From positions 558,001 to 622,000 of the forward strand of contig CAWGGX010000003.1 of NCBI GenBank assembly GCA_963822215.1: a DNA stretch of 64,000 nt. The letters run 5' to 3'. Every line of letters starts with the position of its first letter. Positions within the stretch are counted from its first letter, which is position 1. Source of the DNA: Roseiarcus sp963822215. GTDB lineage: Bacteria > Pseudomonadota > Alphaproteobacteria > Rhizobiales > Beijerinckiaceae. The position numbers and the translations under genes are program-made. Below are positions 34,620-44,093 of this stretch, in pieces. The notes below the pieces were generated by a model. It did not search any database and was not told where the DNA came from. It saw nothing but the letters and a program-made list of their open reading frames with translations.

Positions 34620-35612
34620 TTGCCGTTCGGATGGCGCCTTACCCACTCACTCGGCCTTAGCGTCCTGATCGCTCTTGCGGGCGCGAGCTTGTCGCCTGCG
34701 GCGGGACAACCGGGCGTTCCGGCCTGGCTCGAGGCCCATGTGGGCGAGGGAGATGGGCAGATCGCGCCCGTCGTGCTCGAGAGAGCCCGCGCGCTCTATC
34801 AGCGGAAACGGAGCGAGGGCGCGGTCCGCAATCCCTGCTACTTCGCCATGGACGCGACGCGTCCCCATGACCTCGGCGATAGCCGACTGGGGCGCCGGTT
34901 TTACGTCATCTGCGAAGCCGAAGGGTCGTTTCGTGCGATCTCCGCGGGCCACGGCGGCGGACGGGATCTGGGCGGGACCGCGGACTTTTCCAACGGACGG
35001 CGGTGCGTGAAGAATTTCGGCAATGCGATGGATTCCGACCTGACCGCGGGCGGCGCGTATGTGACGGGCGAGACCAGCGCGTCCTTCAAGGGGTATTATC
35101 GCGCCTCGGGCGGAGGGGACGCGATTTTCATGCGCGCATTCCTGAAATTCGACGGCGAAGGCGAGACCGCGAACGCCAGAGCGCGCGCCATCGGCGGACA
35201 TCCGGCGGTCCTGCTCAGGGGGGTCTGCCGTCGAAAGGACCCGGGCAATCCGCACGCCGACCCGGACGGCTACGTTCCGTTCGGAAAGCTTGTGAATTAC
35301 GAAGCCGGGCGCAGCGACGGCTGCACCAGCTGGTCGCCCTCGGACGCCGACGCAGTCATGGCGATGGTGAGGGACGATCCGACCACGCTCTACATCTACC
35401 CGGAGTCCCGCGACATCGACGCCGTGGCGCGCGCGGCCGAGGCCGGTGAGGCGCCGTCACGCGCGGGGCTTTATTGGAACGCCGCGTGCCTGAGAGACAT
35501 CGGCGCTCCAAGATTCTGGCCGAAGGACATGCTCGAGCCGATCCTTGCGCGCTATCGGGAGGCGCATCCGGCTCCGCCGTCGCAGCCGGCGCCGATTTGC
35601 GGGGCGCCCTGA
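34620..35612 (+). CDS. YkuD_2-type L,D-transpeptidase-like exported protein
   Basis: A 330-residue exported protein. A hydrophobic signal segment (SLGLSVLIALAGASLSPAAG) is followed by a murein L,D-transpeptidase catalytic-family domain: YFAMDATRPHDLGDSRLGRR, FYVICEAEG, a Gly/His-rich loop (SAGHGGGRDLGG) and the nucleophile in RSDGCTSWSPSDAD. Such enzymes form 3-3 cross-links or attach lipoproteins to peptidoglycan in the periplasm. The start appears to be TTG at 34620 after GGAGACAGG; no in-frame ATG precedes the signal peptide. Stands alone. Confidence 0.7.
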   Translation: MPFGWRLTHSLGLSVLIALAGASLSPAAGQPGVPAWLEAHVGEGDGQIAPVVLERARALYQRKRSEGAVRNPCYFAMDATRPHDLGDSRLGRRFYVICEAEGSFRAISAGHGGGRDLGGTADFSNGRRCVKNFGNAMDSDLTAGGAYVTGETSASFKGYYRASGGGDAIFMRAFLKFDGEGETANARARAIGGHPAVLLRGVCRRKDPGNPHADPDGYVPFGKLVNYEAGRSDGCTSWSPSDADAVMAMVRDDPTTLYIYPESRDIDAVARAAEAGEAPSRAGLYWNAACLRDIGAPRFWPKDMLEPILARYREAHPAPPSQPAPICGAP

Positions 35613-35944
35613 ATCGACTGGGGAGCAGTTCGCCGTCCTGAGCGCGGGTTCGGGGTCCGCGGAGCAGCCCCGGTCATAGAAATGCCGTCAGGCCTCGGAG
35701 GTCACGGCTCTACGGGCTTCGCTCCTTGGCGGGTTCAAGCTCGGAAGAGGTCCTTGCAAGAGGAGAGGTTGTTTTTTGCGAGCGGGGCGCGAATTGTCAT
35801 CGCTTCTTCGCGCGGACCCACTATATGAGCCCTTGAAGCGAGACGCCGCGAGGGTCATCCAGACGATCCCTGCGAACCGCGCAGTCGACCGGCCGTTCGA
35901 CGTCGCTCTTTTCACGACGGCGCGTCGGACGGAGTTTTCAAGAC
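35613..35944. other. intergenic, R2 fragment only
   Basis: This stretch holds a remnant of the R2 right arm (AAGCTCGGAAGAGGTCCTTG then CAAGAGG) at about 35732-35765, preceded by an R2-like CGGGCTTCGCTCC. An open frame through it overlaps the desaturase in another frame and is not supported. Confidence 0.5.
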
Positions 35945-36967
35945 ATGCCGGTAATGGAACGGACAGGCGCCGCTCGGTCGGCGCGCGACTGGGCGCAGGC
36001 GCTCGCCCCCTACCGAAGCGCGGACACGGGCCACGCTGCGTTCGAGCTCTTGGTCACCTTCCCGCCCTTCGCGGCGCTCTGGACCGCGATGCTGCTCGCC
36101 TCGCGTCATGGCCTCTTCTGGGTCTCGTTCGCGCTGGCGCCGCTCGCTGCCGGGCTGCTCGTGCGCCTTTTCATGATCCAGCACGATTGCGGGCACGGGT
36201 CGTTCCTGCCGAGCAAGCTCGCCAACGACTGGGTCGGCCGGACGATCGGCGTACTGACCTTGACGCCTTACGACTTCTGGCGGCGCAGCCACGCGATCCA
36301 CCATGCGACGTCCGGCAATCTCGACCGGCGCGGCATCGGCGATATCAAGACGAAGACGGTGCGGGAGTATTTTGCGCTGAGCCCGCGCGGCCGGCTCCTT
36401 TACCGGCTTTATCGCCATCCGCTGGTGATGTTCGGGATCGGTCCGGCCTACATGTTCCTCCTCGAGAGCCGGCTGCCGTTCGGCTTCATGCGCAAAGGCG
36501 CCATGCCGTGGCTCAGCACCATGAGCACCAACTTAGGCGTCGCGCTTGCCGCGGGCCTGCTCATCTGGGGCGTGGGCGTCGTCCCGTTCCTCGCGGTCCA
36601 TCTGCCGGTCATGCTGATCGCCGCAACGGCCGGCGTGTGGCTGTTCTACGTTCAGCACCAATTCGAGGCCACCACCTGGGACAGGACGGCGGACTGGAGC
36701 CGCGACGAAGCCGCGCTGCACGCCAGCTCCTATTACGACCTGCCGCAGCCGCTGCGCTGGTTCAGCGCCAACATCGGCGTGCATCAGGTGCATCACCTGT
36801 CGAGCGGCATTCCCTTCTATCGGCTTCGCAAGGTTCTTCGGGACTATCCCGAGCTTGGCGAGGTCGGTCGGCTCAGCCTCTGGCGCAGCCTCGGTTGCGT
36901 CCGGCTCGCGCTGTGGGACGAGGACAAGCGGCGCCTCGTGTCGTTTCGCGAGACGCGCGCTCCCTGA
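35945..36967 (+). CDS. membrane fatty acid desaturase
   Basis: A 340-residue integral-membrane di-iron desaturase. The three histidine boxes are HDCGH (80-84), HAIHH (116-120) and HQVHH near residue 273, with hydrophobic pairs between them (LFWVSFALAPLAAGLLVRLF; GVALAAGLLIWGVGVVPFLA). It introduces a double bond into acyl chains of membrane lipids, most like the DesA delta-12 group. ATG 35945 leaves a short cytosolic N-terminus. No cold-shock or redox partner gene is adjacent. Confidence 0.9.
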   Translation: MPVMERTGAARSARDWAQALAPYRSADTGHAAFELLVTFPPFAALWTAMLLASRHGLFWVSFALAPLAAGLLVRLFMIQHDCGHGSFLPSKLANDWVGRTIGVLTLTPYDFWRRSHAIHHATSGNLDRRGIGDIKTKTVREYFALSPRGRLLYRLYRHPLVMFGIGPAYMFLLESRLPFGFMRKGAMPWLSTMSTNLGVALAAGLLIWGVGVVPFLAVHLPVMLIAATAGVWLFYVQHQFEATTWDRTADWSRDEAALHASSYYDLPQPLRWFSANIGVHQVHHLSSGIPFYRLRKVLRDYPELGEVGRLSLWRSLGCVRLALWDEDKRRLVSFRETRAP

Positions 36968-37437
36968 CGCCGCCGCTGCAGCCGTCAGGACCGTCCCGGA
37001 CTTGATCCGGGGATTGTCCGTCGGGACACCTGGCCGGCGCTCCTCGGGGGGCGTAACCATTTCTTGCGGATTAGCGGAAATACCGCTAGGCTATGATCCT
37101 GAAAGCCTCAAACGAAGCGCCGAACATTGAAGCGGCTTTTTGCACGGCCGACGATTTCGAGCGAGAAGGGGAAGCGCAAAAATAGAAATCGCCACTGGTC
37201 GCCCTATTCCGGTGAAAAGGCTAGATTCGGTCGAGAGAATCCAAGGAAATCCGAGACAATCGAAACGTCCCGGCGCCGACAAGTCGCGGGGCTCTGAGGC
37301 CGCCCTCGGGGGCAACTGGGGCTCTGAGGCTGCCCCGCGGACAGCTGAGGAAATCCGATTGTCTCGTGATGACGGCGAAGGTTGCTTCTTTTGCTAAGTC
37401 CGTCATAATATTGTATGAAACGGGACGGCTTCCCCCG
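36968..37437. other. intergenic without a supported gene
   Basis: No gene seen. There is a short palindrome (GACTTGATCCGGGGATTGTC) near 37000 and two similar 18-base segments, GGGGCTCTGAGGCCGCCC and GGGGCTCTGAGGCTGCCC, at about 37288 and 37319. Confidence 0.4.
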
Positions 37438-37686
37438 CTAATCGCAGATGTGCTGATTGTTGCAGGGCGTGTCCCCCGGATCAGGGCAGCGCTCGCCCGC
37501 GCAGGATCCGCCGGAAAAGACGTTCCACTCGTTGCCGTTCGGATCGTCTGGGCAGGTTGTCGAGCTGGCTACCTGCCGATGCACCTGGCACGTGCCTCTC
37601 GTCGCTGCGGGCTGCTCGGTTTGCGCCGCCGCCAGTGTGGGCGTCGACAACGCCAACCCCGCCAAATAAGCCGCTGAACGTCTCAT
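37438..37686 (-). CDS. small secreted Cys-rich protein
   Basis: An 82-residue protein with a signal peptide (MRRSAAYLAGLALSTPTLAAA) and a mature part of about 60 residues holding six cysteines (RGTCQ, TTCPDD, GGSCAG, ERCPD, TPCNN, HIC). That spacing suggests three disulfides in the periplasm or outside. No family recognised. It starts 30 bases after the peptidoglycan-binding gene on the same strand, so it is probably co-transcribed with it. Confidence 0.55.
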   Translation of the reverse strand: MRRSAAYLAGLALSTPTLAAAQTEQPAATRGTCQVHRQVASSTTCPDDPNGNEWNVFSGGSCAGERCPDPGDTPCNNQHICD

Positions 37687-37716
37687 GATCCAGCCTCCTC
37701 CTTCCCTGCTTGCCGC

Positions 37717-38217
37717 TCACAGGTTGCTCAACAGCCCGCTGGCGACTTCGAGCGTAAGCTGCTGCGCCGAGCCTGGGGTCAGCCAGACGAACCAGCTCAC
37801 GTCGTCGACGACGCCGGTCGCCGGAACTTGGGCCCAGGTCTGCAGCGCCTTGACCGAAGCCTCGGTGACGGGCCCGAACTGCCCGTCGATCGCCCCGGCG
37901 TAAGGCGTAAAACTCACCGCGACGACCTTGCCGGCGAGCGCCAGCTGGAGCCAGGCGACGGCCGGTCCCTCGGACCCGAACGCGAGGGTCGGCGACGCCT
38001 CGCGGTAGGCCGGCAGCTTCGCCCAGGTCAACGGACCGACGACCCCGTCGGCCGTCAGCCCGTTCGACTGCTGGAAGGTCTTGACGCTGGTTTCGAGCGT
38101 GGCGTCGAACACGCCAGTGATCGGCCCGAATGGGTTCCAGAGCAGCTGGCGGGCGAGGACGCGCTGCAGGCGCTTCACGTCGTCGCCTGTCGATCCGATC
38201 GAGATTGTGGCTGGCAT
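37717..38217 (-). CDS. protein with two peptidoglycan-binding domains
   Basis: A 166-residue protein made of two PG_binding_1 repeats: GSTGDDVKRLQRVLARQL, TGVFDATLETSVKTFQQSNG, TADGVVGPLTWAKL, and FGSEGPAVAWLQLALAGKV, DGQFGPVTEASVKALQTWAQ. Each three-helix unit binds peptidoglycan. I chose ATG 38217 because the first repeat begins directly after it; no signal peptide or catalytic domain is present, which is unusual and suggests either non-classical export or a phage/tailocin-like role. Confidence 0.8.
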   Translation of the reverse strand: MPATISIGSTGDDVKRLQRVLARQLLWNPFGPITGVFDATLETSVKTFQQSNGLTADGVVGPLTWAKLPAYREASPTLAFGSEGPAVAWLQLALAGKVVAVSFTPYAGAIDGQFGPVTEASVKALQTWAQVPATGVVDDVSWFVWLTPGSAQQLTLEVASGLLSNL

Positions 38218-38291
38218 GGGCGAACCTCCCTGGCGTCGCCGCCGTCCCCGGCGTCTTCCCGACGGCAGTCCAATCGCGGGGGCAACCCATG

Positions 38292-39005
38292 TCAAGGGCT
38301 GGCGAGAGAGCCGATCGTCGAGGGTTCAGGGCTTGGCCCCGAGCCCAGGCGGCTCCGCGCGAGGGCCGCAAAGCTTTGGGCGATCGTTTGTCCGATCGCG
38401 GAGGCCATCGCGTCGCCGTCGATCCCCTGGAAGGGCAAAGCGCCGTCGACGCATAGGGTCGCGAACCCGTGCACCGCGGACCACGCCGTCAGCACCAGCG
38501 GCGCCGGGTCGCCGGCCGGCGCCGCGCCCTCCGACTGGCAGACCAGCACCGCCTCGCGAAGCAGTTCGAACGCCCTCAGGCCCGCTTTGGTCGGCCCCGT
38601 GGTCATCGCGTCGCCATGAAACATGACTCGGAAATAGCCCGGCCGCCCGATGGCGAATTGCACGTAAGCTTCGCCGAGCGCCTTGAGCCGCGGGCCGGCC
38701 GCAGTCGGCGCGGCCTTTCGGGCTGCGATGAGCCGCGCCTCGAGCTCACAAAATCCGTCGTCGGCGATCGCCGCGAGCAGCGCCTCCCGGCTCGCGAAAT
38801 GATGGTAGGGAGCGCCGGACGTGACACCGACGCCCGCCGCCAGTTGGCGCAGGTTCAAGGCGCCGATCCCCTGTCCGGCGATCGTCCGAACGGCGTCATC
38901 GATCAGCGCGCGCCGGAGGTCGCCATGGTGATAGCGCTTTTTCGGTTTCCCGCGCGGGTCTCCGCCGCTCTCGCCCGGCGGGGCAAGGGACTGCTCTGCG
39001 CTCAC
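38292..39005 (-). CDS. TetR/AcrR-family transcriptional regulator
   Basis: A 237-residue regulator. The N-terminal helix-turn-helix is RYHHGDLRRALIDDAVRTIA, GIGALNLRQLAAGVGVTSGA, PYHHFASREALLAAI; the C-terminal ligand domain resembles TetR_C_13/33 (GYFRVMFHGD, LTAWSAVHGFATL). Its ATG overlaps the stop of the upstream membrane-protein gene (ATGA type), so the two are co-translated and it probably controls that operon in response to a small hydrophobic ligand. Confidence 0.92.
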   Translation of the reverse strand: MSAEQSLAPPGESGGDPRGKPKKRYHHGDLRRALIDDAVRTIAGQGIGALNLRQLAAGVGVTSGAPYHHFASREALLAAIADDGFCELEARLIAARKAAPTAAGPRLKALGEAYVQFAIGRPGYFRVMFHGDAMTTGPTKAGLRAFELLREAVLVCQSEGAAPAGDPAPLVLTAWSAVHGFATLCVDGALPFQGIDGDAMASAIGQTIAQSFAALARSRLGSGPSPEPSTIGSLASP

Positions 39006-39709
39006 GTCGCCAAAGCGCCCCGCATGATCCGGACGCCGAGCGCCGCCAGAATGACGCAGCCGAAAGTGACCGTCAGGCCAATGACCAGCGGCAGGTGGAT
39101 CACGCCGGCGAGATAGCCGAGGCCGCTGATCGCCGCTGCGGTGCCGATCGCCATGCCGAGACCGGCGACGGCCCTCGGCAGGAGCGGCGAGGGGCTCAGC
39201 CAGTCTGCGGCCAGGATCGCGATGAACCCCAGGCCGAAGGGCGCATTGCCCGCGGCGAACAGGAAATCGAACCAGGCCTTGAACGCCAGGAACAGCGCCG
39301 GATCGGAACTCCGCGCGAGCGGCCAGAACAGCGCCGCAGTCATGGAATCGAACACCGTCGCGACAGCCACGCTGACCGCGACGAGGGCCCAGCCGGCGAG
39401 ATCGAGGTCGCTCGTCCTGCTGCGCGCCCGGAATGCCAGCGCAATGCAGGCGGCGAGCAGAAGACAGTCTCCGGCAAAGGCGAAGCCGCCCGCGAGCCCC
39501 AGCCGATCGGGACCGAGTGCGAGAACGTCGGCGAGCGCCTGTCCGCGTTCGCCGGCTCTGGCGGGCAATCCAAGCTCGGGAGTGAGCCGGGCGTAGAACA
39601 ACGTGCCGACGAACAGCGCCACAGCGCCCGCCGTCAGCAGCAGGCCCGAGAAAAGGCCGGACGGGGCGTTGGTCGGGTTGAACGCCGCCTGCGACGTGAC
39701 TGCGGCCAT
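39002..39709 (-). CDS. multi-pass membrane protein (DUF4386-like)
   Basis: A 235-residue inner-membrane protein with about six hydrophobic helices (SGLLLTAGAVALFVGTLFYA, GLAGGFAFAGDCLLLAACIA, LAGWALVAVSVAVATVFDSM, GLGMAIGTAAAISGLGYLAG, LPLVIGLTVTFGCVILAALG). Resemblance to DUF4386 is by topology and loop character only. ATG 39709 is chosen because the first helix follows closely; the longer frame upstream is unlike protein. Translationally coupled to the TetR gene. Function unknown. Confidence 0.7.
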   Translation of the reverse strand: MAAVTSQAAFNPTNAPSGLFSGLLLTAGAVALFVGTLFYARLTPELGLPARAGERGQALADVLALGPDRLGLAGGFAFAGDCLLLAACIALAFRARSRTSDLDLAGWALVAVSVAVATVFDSMTAALFWPLARSSDPALFLAFKAWFDFLFAAGNAPFGLGFIAILAADWLSPSPLLPRAVAGLGMAIGTAAAISGLGYLAGVIHLPLVIGLTVTFGCVILAALGVRIMRGALAT

Positions 39710-40184
39710 GGAGGGAAACTCCCTTGAGACACGCCCCTCCATCTGAGCATTGCTTAAATTGGCTGGATCGTCAAGAAGCGCTCCGCGAGTTCCGCGAGTC
39801 TTTTCGACGGCTCCCGGCCTGTTCCAATTGCGGCGTCCCGGCGACAGCCGGACATCGTGACCTGAAAGGCCCAACCCAGGCTCGGCAACGTCAGTGGCGG
39901 AGAAGCTCGCGACGGACGCGACGGGACCCCGTGCTCAAGAGCGGACCGGACAAGCCGCGTCCCAACGGGGTGATCGCTCAGAACTGGGGGCGCCTGACTG
40001 CCTCCTGCGGCTGGTCCGCCCAGCCAAACACCGACGGCGACGCAAACGGCGCGGAGAACGAGGCCTTGGGGAAACTTGGGCCGCCGCTAGGGCCCATTAC
40101 GATCGTCTACGAAGGGTGATCGGAGGAATTCACCGCGATGGGCATAAAGGGCGCTGCGGGCTACTGGACCCCAGCGCCCGGCAG
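39710..40184. other. intergenic without a supported gene
   Basis: About 475 bases between the membrane-protein start and the end of the GGDEF/EAL gene. I see no conserved gene, RNA or repeat. Confidence 0.4.
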
Positions 40185-42944
40185 TCAGGCGGCGGACGAC
40201 ATCCGTCCGCTCTCGACCCACCTCCGGACGAACGCGGCAAGCTCGTCGGCTGGGATCGGCTTGCTCACATGGAAGCCCTGCATCTCGTCGCAACTGTTGC
40301 GGCGGAGGAAGTCGGCCTGCTCAGAGGTCTCGACGCCCTCGGCAATCACCTTGAGTTTCAGTTTCTGGCCGAGCGAGATGACAGCGGCGGCGACCGTCCT
40401 GTCGTCCTCGTCGTCCGGCAGACCCTTGATGAAGCTCATGTCGATCTTCAGTCGCGCAACCGGGAAGGTTTTTAGCGCCGCCAGGCTTGAATAGCCGGTG
40501 CCGAAGTCGTCGATCGACAATTGCACCCCGAGCCGCTCCAGTTCCTCCATCGTGGCTAACGCCTGCTCGACGTCTTGCATGATCATGCTTTCGGTCAGCT
40601 CGAGCTCGAGCCAGCGCGGGTCGAGTCCGCTGTTGTTCAGCGCGGCGGCGACGACGCCCGTCAGTTGGCGCTCACGGAACTGCCGCGCCGAGACGTTGAC
40701 GCTCATCCGGATCGGGGGCATCCCGTCCTTGCGCCAGGCTTCGGCCTGCCGGCAGGCCTCCTGGAGTACCCACTCGCCGATCTCGTTGATCAGGCCGGTC
40801 TCTTCGGCAAGCTGAATGAAGCGCGCGGGCGGCAGAAGCCCGAGGGTGGGATGCCGCCATCGGACCAGCGCCTCGACCCCGAAAATGGCGCCGCTGCGCA
40901 GGTCGAGCTGCGGCTGGTAGTGCAGAACGAACTCGTTGCGCGCGATGGCGAGCTGCAACGCCTCCTGCATGCTGAACTTCTCCTGGAGGCGGAGATTGAT
41001 CTCCGGCCGGTAGAACTGGAAGCTATCGCGGCCGTTTTCCTTGGCCCGATACATTGCGGCGTCGGCATTGGCGAGCAGCGCTTCGGCGTCCTTCGCATCG
41101 TTAGGGTAGATCGCTACCCCGAGGCTGCCGGTCAGGCGCAGCCCATGCCCGCCGAGGTCTATCGGCGACGCGATCGCCGACTGCAGCCTGCGCAACGTTT
41201 TGGTGATCTCATCGATGGATTTCGGCTGGTCGCCGAGCACGATCACGAACTCGTCGCCGCCGAGGCGCACGACCATGTCGTCCGCGCGAACGCATTCGAG
41301 TATTCGCCGGGCCATCGCCCTCAGAAGGTCATCGCCGGCGTCGTGCCCAAGACTGTCGTTGATATACTTGAAGTTGTCGAGGTCGATGAAGACGACGGTC
41401 GCCCAGCGATCGTGACGCTCGGCGAGCAGCAGCGCCTGGGTCAGTCGGTCCTTGAGCAGGGCGCGGTTCGGCAGTTTCGTTAGGGCGTCATGAGTTGCCA
41501 TGAACTGGATGCGCTCCTCGGCGAGCTTGCGCTCGATGGCGATGCCGGCGATCTTGGTGGCCACGTCGATGAGCCGCGATTCCGCTTCGCTCGGTTCGCG
41601 CACGTGGTCCGAACACAGCGCAAATGTCCCCAGCACTTGTCCCTGATGCGACAGGATCGGCGCCGCCCAGCAGGAGCGAATCCTGTTCGCGGCGGCGAGA
41701 TCCCGGTAAGGCGTCCAACGCGGATCGATCGTCACGTCGGGGATGACGACCGGCTCCCGCGTGTAGGCTGCGGTTCCGCACGAGCCAGCGTTGGGCCCGA
41801 TCTCGAGGCCGTCGATAGCCTTGACATACGGTTCGGGAAGGTTCGGTGCTGCGCCGTGGCGCAAATGCACGCCGTCCTCGTCGAGCAGCAGAACGGAGCT
41901 TCGCACGCCGGTGAGCTGCGATTCGATCAGCCTCGTCAGACAGTCGAGGATGTCGGGAAGCGGCGCGTTGGTTGCGATCATTTCGAGGATCTGCGCCTGC
42001 CCGTCGCGCAGCGTCTCGGCGAGTCTGCGCGCTGTGATGTCGCGCGAGACGCCAACCAGGCCGGCGACCCTGTCGTCGTTGAAAAGCGGCACCTTGGTCG
42101 ACGAGATCCAGACTTTTCGCCCGTCCGGGGCGATGACGTATTCCTCGCAGTCGATCAACGGCTCTCCCGTTTCGACGATGCGCCGCTCGTCGGCGAAATA
42201 TTTTTGTGCGGTTTCCGGCGGGCAAAGCTCGAGGTCGGTCTTGTCAATCAGGTTTGCCGGCGACGCGTAGCCCATCCGGCGCGCGGTCGCGTTGTTGGCG
42301 ATGACGAAGCGGCTTTGCGCGTCCTTGAGCCAGAGGTTGTCGGGAACGAGATCGATCAGCATCTGCAGTGACACACGCTCGGCCGCGAGCGTCGCCTCCC
42401 GGTGGACCGCTGTGACATCGCGGTGGGTCGAGACCCACCCGCCGGGTGCGTGCGCAAGTTGGACCTCGACGAACCGGCCGTCCGGGAAGTCCACCATTTG
42501 CCTTCTGAAACAGGCAAGTCCTCCCTCCGCGCAGGAGATCTCCGCGTCGGCTTCGCATTCGCCGAACGGCCGCCGGGTCCACGCGCATGCCGCCTGTCCC
42601 TGCGACGGCCACCGGCCGGCCGCGCCTCCATCCTCGCGGAGGAGCCGCTGGACCGGCTCAGGCGCCTCGGCGCCCGGGCGGGTCGCTTCCGGACTGAGCC
42701 CGTAAATCTCGGCGTACCGTCTGTTGGCGACGATGAGTCGGCCGCCGTCGTCAAAAAAGGCGACACCGTCCCTGACGAGCCGGATCACGGTCCGAAAGCG
42801 GCGGCTCTGGGCGGCGAGGTCGTCAATCAACGCGTCCTGCTCGCGGATGACGACGTCGCGGGCTGCATGCAACGCACGTCCGAGCCGACCGATTGGAGTT
42901 TCGGCGGTTTGATTGTCGGCCCCGAGTTGCGTTGCGGCGTGCAA
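40185..42944 (-). CDS. PAS-PAS-GAF-GGDEF-EAL cyclic-di-GMP protein
   Basis: A 919-residue soluble c-di-GMP turnover protein. A short coiled start is followed by PAS 1 (about 50-170; VRDGVAFFDDGGRLIVANRR), PAS 2 (about 195-310; SRFVIANNATARRMGY), a GAF domain (about 325-480; SCGTAAYTREPVVIPDV), GGDEF (about 490-650; ATHDALTKLPNRALLKDRLT, RLGGDEFV) and EAL (about 665-910; EALVRW, NVSARQF, DDFGTGYSS, EGVET). Both catalytic motifs are intact, so diguanylate cyclase and phosphodiesterase activity are both possible. The sensor domains probably detect a redox or small-molecule signal. Monocistronic. Confidence 0.93.
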   Translation of the reverse strand: MHAATQLGADNQTAETPIGRLGRALHAARDVVIREQDALIDDLAAQSRRFRTVIRLVRDGVAFFDDGGRLIVANRRYAEIYGLSPEATRPGAEAPEPVQRLLREDGGAAGRWPSQGQAACAWTRRPFGECEADAEISCAEGGLACFRRQMVDFPDGRFVEVQLAHAPGGWVSTHRDVTAVHREATLAAERVSLQMLIDLVPDNLWLKDAQSRFVIANNATARRMGYASPANLIDKTDLELCPPETAQKYFADERRIVETGEPLIDCEEYVIAPDGRKVWISSTKVPLFNDDRVAGLVGVSRDITARRLAETLRDGQAQILEMIATNAPLPDILDCLTRLIESQLTGVRSSVLLLDEDGVHLRHGAAPNLPEPYVKAIDGLEIGPNAGSCGTAAYTREPVVIPDVTIDPRWTPYRDLAAANRIRSCWAAPILSHQGQVLGTFALCSDHVREPSEAESRLIDVATKIAGIAIERKLAEERIQFMATHDALTKLPNRALLKDRLTQALLLAERHDRWATVVFIDLDNFKYINDSLGHDAGDDLLRAMARRILECVRADDMVVRLGGDEFVIVLGDQPKSIDEITKTLRRLQSAIASPIDLGGHGLRLTGSLGVAIYPNDAKDAEALLANADAAMYRAKENGRDSFQFYRPEINLRLQEKFSMQEALQLAIARNEFVLHYQPQLDLRSGAIFGVEALVRWRHPTLGLLPPARFIQLAEETGLINEIGEWVLQEACRQAEAWRKDGMPPIRMSVNVSARQFRERQLTGVVAAALNNSGLDPRWLELELTESMIMQDVEQALATMEELERLGVQLSIDDFGTGYSSLAALKTFPVARLKIDMSFIKGLPDDEDDRTVAAAVISLGQKLKLKVIAEGVETSEQADFLRRNSCDEMQGFHVSKPIPADELAAFVRRWVESGRMSSAA

Positions 42945-43662
42945 GGACCGGTCCTGCGGTTGGTCTTCGTCGCGGCCAAGCTAAGCGCGGGGCTTTAAGC
43001 GCACGTAAATCCAGCGGAATCCTCAGACGTCGGGTTCACAACTCGGGGTTACGTGAAATTGGGCTGACGTAACGATGAGACAACGATAACCGCCAGGATA
43101 TAGTATTTCTTGCCGCCGCCCGCCGATACCCAAGACGATCGCGGAAAGAATCTCGAAGAGAACGGCATTGCTATTCGATCAGGATGGATAATACGACGGC
43201 GCCCCGACAGCGCTTTCGGATCGGCGCGGCTTCGATCCCGGAATGGCGGAGTGGTATGGAAGGATATAGACAGCCGAATGTCGAAGAGATGGGACACGGA
43301 CGGGTCGGAGCAACACATAAACCAGCCAATTGCCGCCAGTCTCAAAGTCCCGTGCGTCCGTTTCGGCTGCCGCGCCGTCCCGATTCCGAGGCCAAGGGCG
43401 GCCGCTCCGCCGGGGGTGATTCGCGCCGCGATCGCGCAGTCGCAACTGGCTGTGCAACCAGTACGTGTGCACAAGTGCTCGATTCCTCCACAAATCTGTT
43501 AATTGCCAAACAGCCGATACGGGCGCTTACTCTGCGTCGTCATCGGGTTGCGGAATTCGTTCCTCCCACGGACTAGGTTGCAGCGGAGACGCGGCGCGCT
43601 CCACAACCCGATGACATGGACGGGCCGGGCGCGTTGAAGCGCGCAATGGTATTGCCGGCTCG
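42945..43662. other. intergenic without a supported gene
   Basis: About 720 bases with short open frames on both strands, none with family resemblance, export signal or ribosome site I would trust. No repeat of the families described here was found. Confidence 0.4.
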
Positions 43663-43797
43663 ATGATGGCGCCTGAGGGCTTCAAGGGCCATTCGTTCGA
43701 CTATGAACTGGCGCGGCGAACTCGTCGCGACGCCAGAGCACTGAGGCGCGGCCTGCTGACGCCGCGTGCGATGAAACTGGAGGGGCGCGGAAAATGA
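43663..43797 (+). CDS. possible small basic protein
   Basis: A 44-codon open frame, MMAPEGFKGHSFDYELARRT then RRDARALRRGLLTPRAMKLE, strongly basic. Its stop overlaps the ATG of the next small frame at 43794 (ATGA), suggesting coupling. No family recognised. Confidence 0.3.
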   Translation: MMAPEGFKGHSFDYELARRTRRDARALRRGLLTPRAMKLEGRGK

Positions 43798-44015
43798 CGT
43801 ATGCCACACCAAACAGCGGGATCGCTACGATGATCGACCCGCCAAATGGAAGCGGATCGCGGACGATCCTCGTCCCCAAGGTCCGCACCGACGAAAACTT
43901 CGTGTTCCTTCTCCTCACCCTGAATGACGACGACGACAAGGGGCCGCTCCCCGCGTTTCGCCGTCCCGTTGCGCGAAGCTTGCGCCCGAATGACGGAGTG
44001 CAGCGCTGGCGGTGA
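43794..44015 (+). CDS. possible small hypothetical protein
   Basis: A 73-codon open frame with a good GGAGGGG ribosome site and ATG 43794. The first part is ordinary (TILVPKVRTDENFVFLLLTL, NDDDDKG); the last 20 residues are Arg/Pro-rich and less protein-like. No family recognised. Confidence 0.3.
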   Translation: MTYATPNSGIATMIDPPNGSGSRTILVPKVRTDENFVFLLLTLNDDDDKGPLPAFRRPVARSLRPNDGVQRWR

Positions 44016-44093
44016 GACTCAGCCGCGGCCGCTCGACCAGCTCACCGCCTGTCCTAAGGCCCACGGACGATTCCCGGCGGCTGCCGGCCGACC

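Noticed and set aside
43049..43576. Overlapping open frames on both strands of about 130-140 codons
   Set aside because: No family resemblance, poor codon pattern and no ribosome site; the frames exclude each other.
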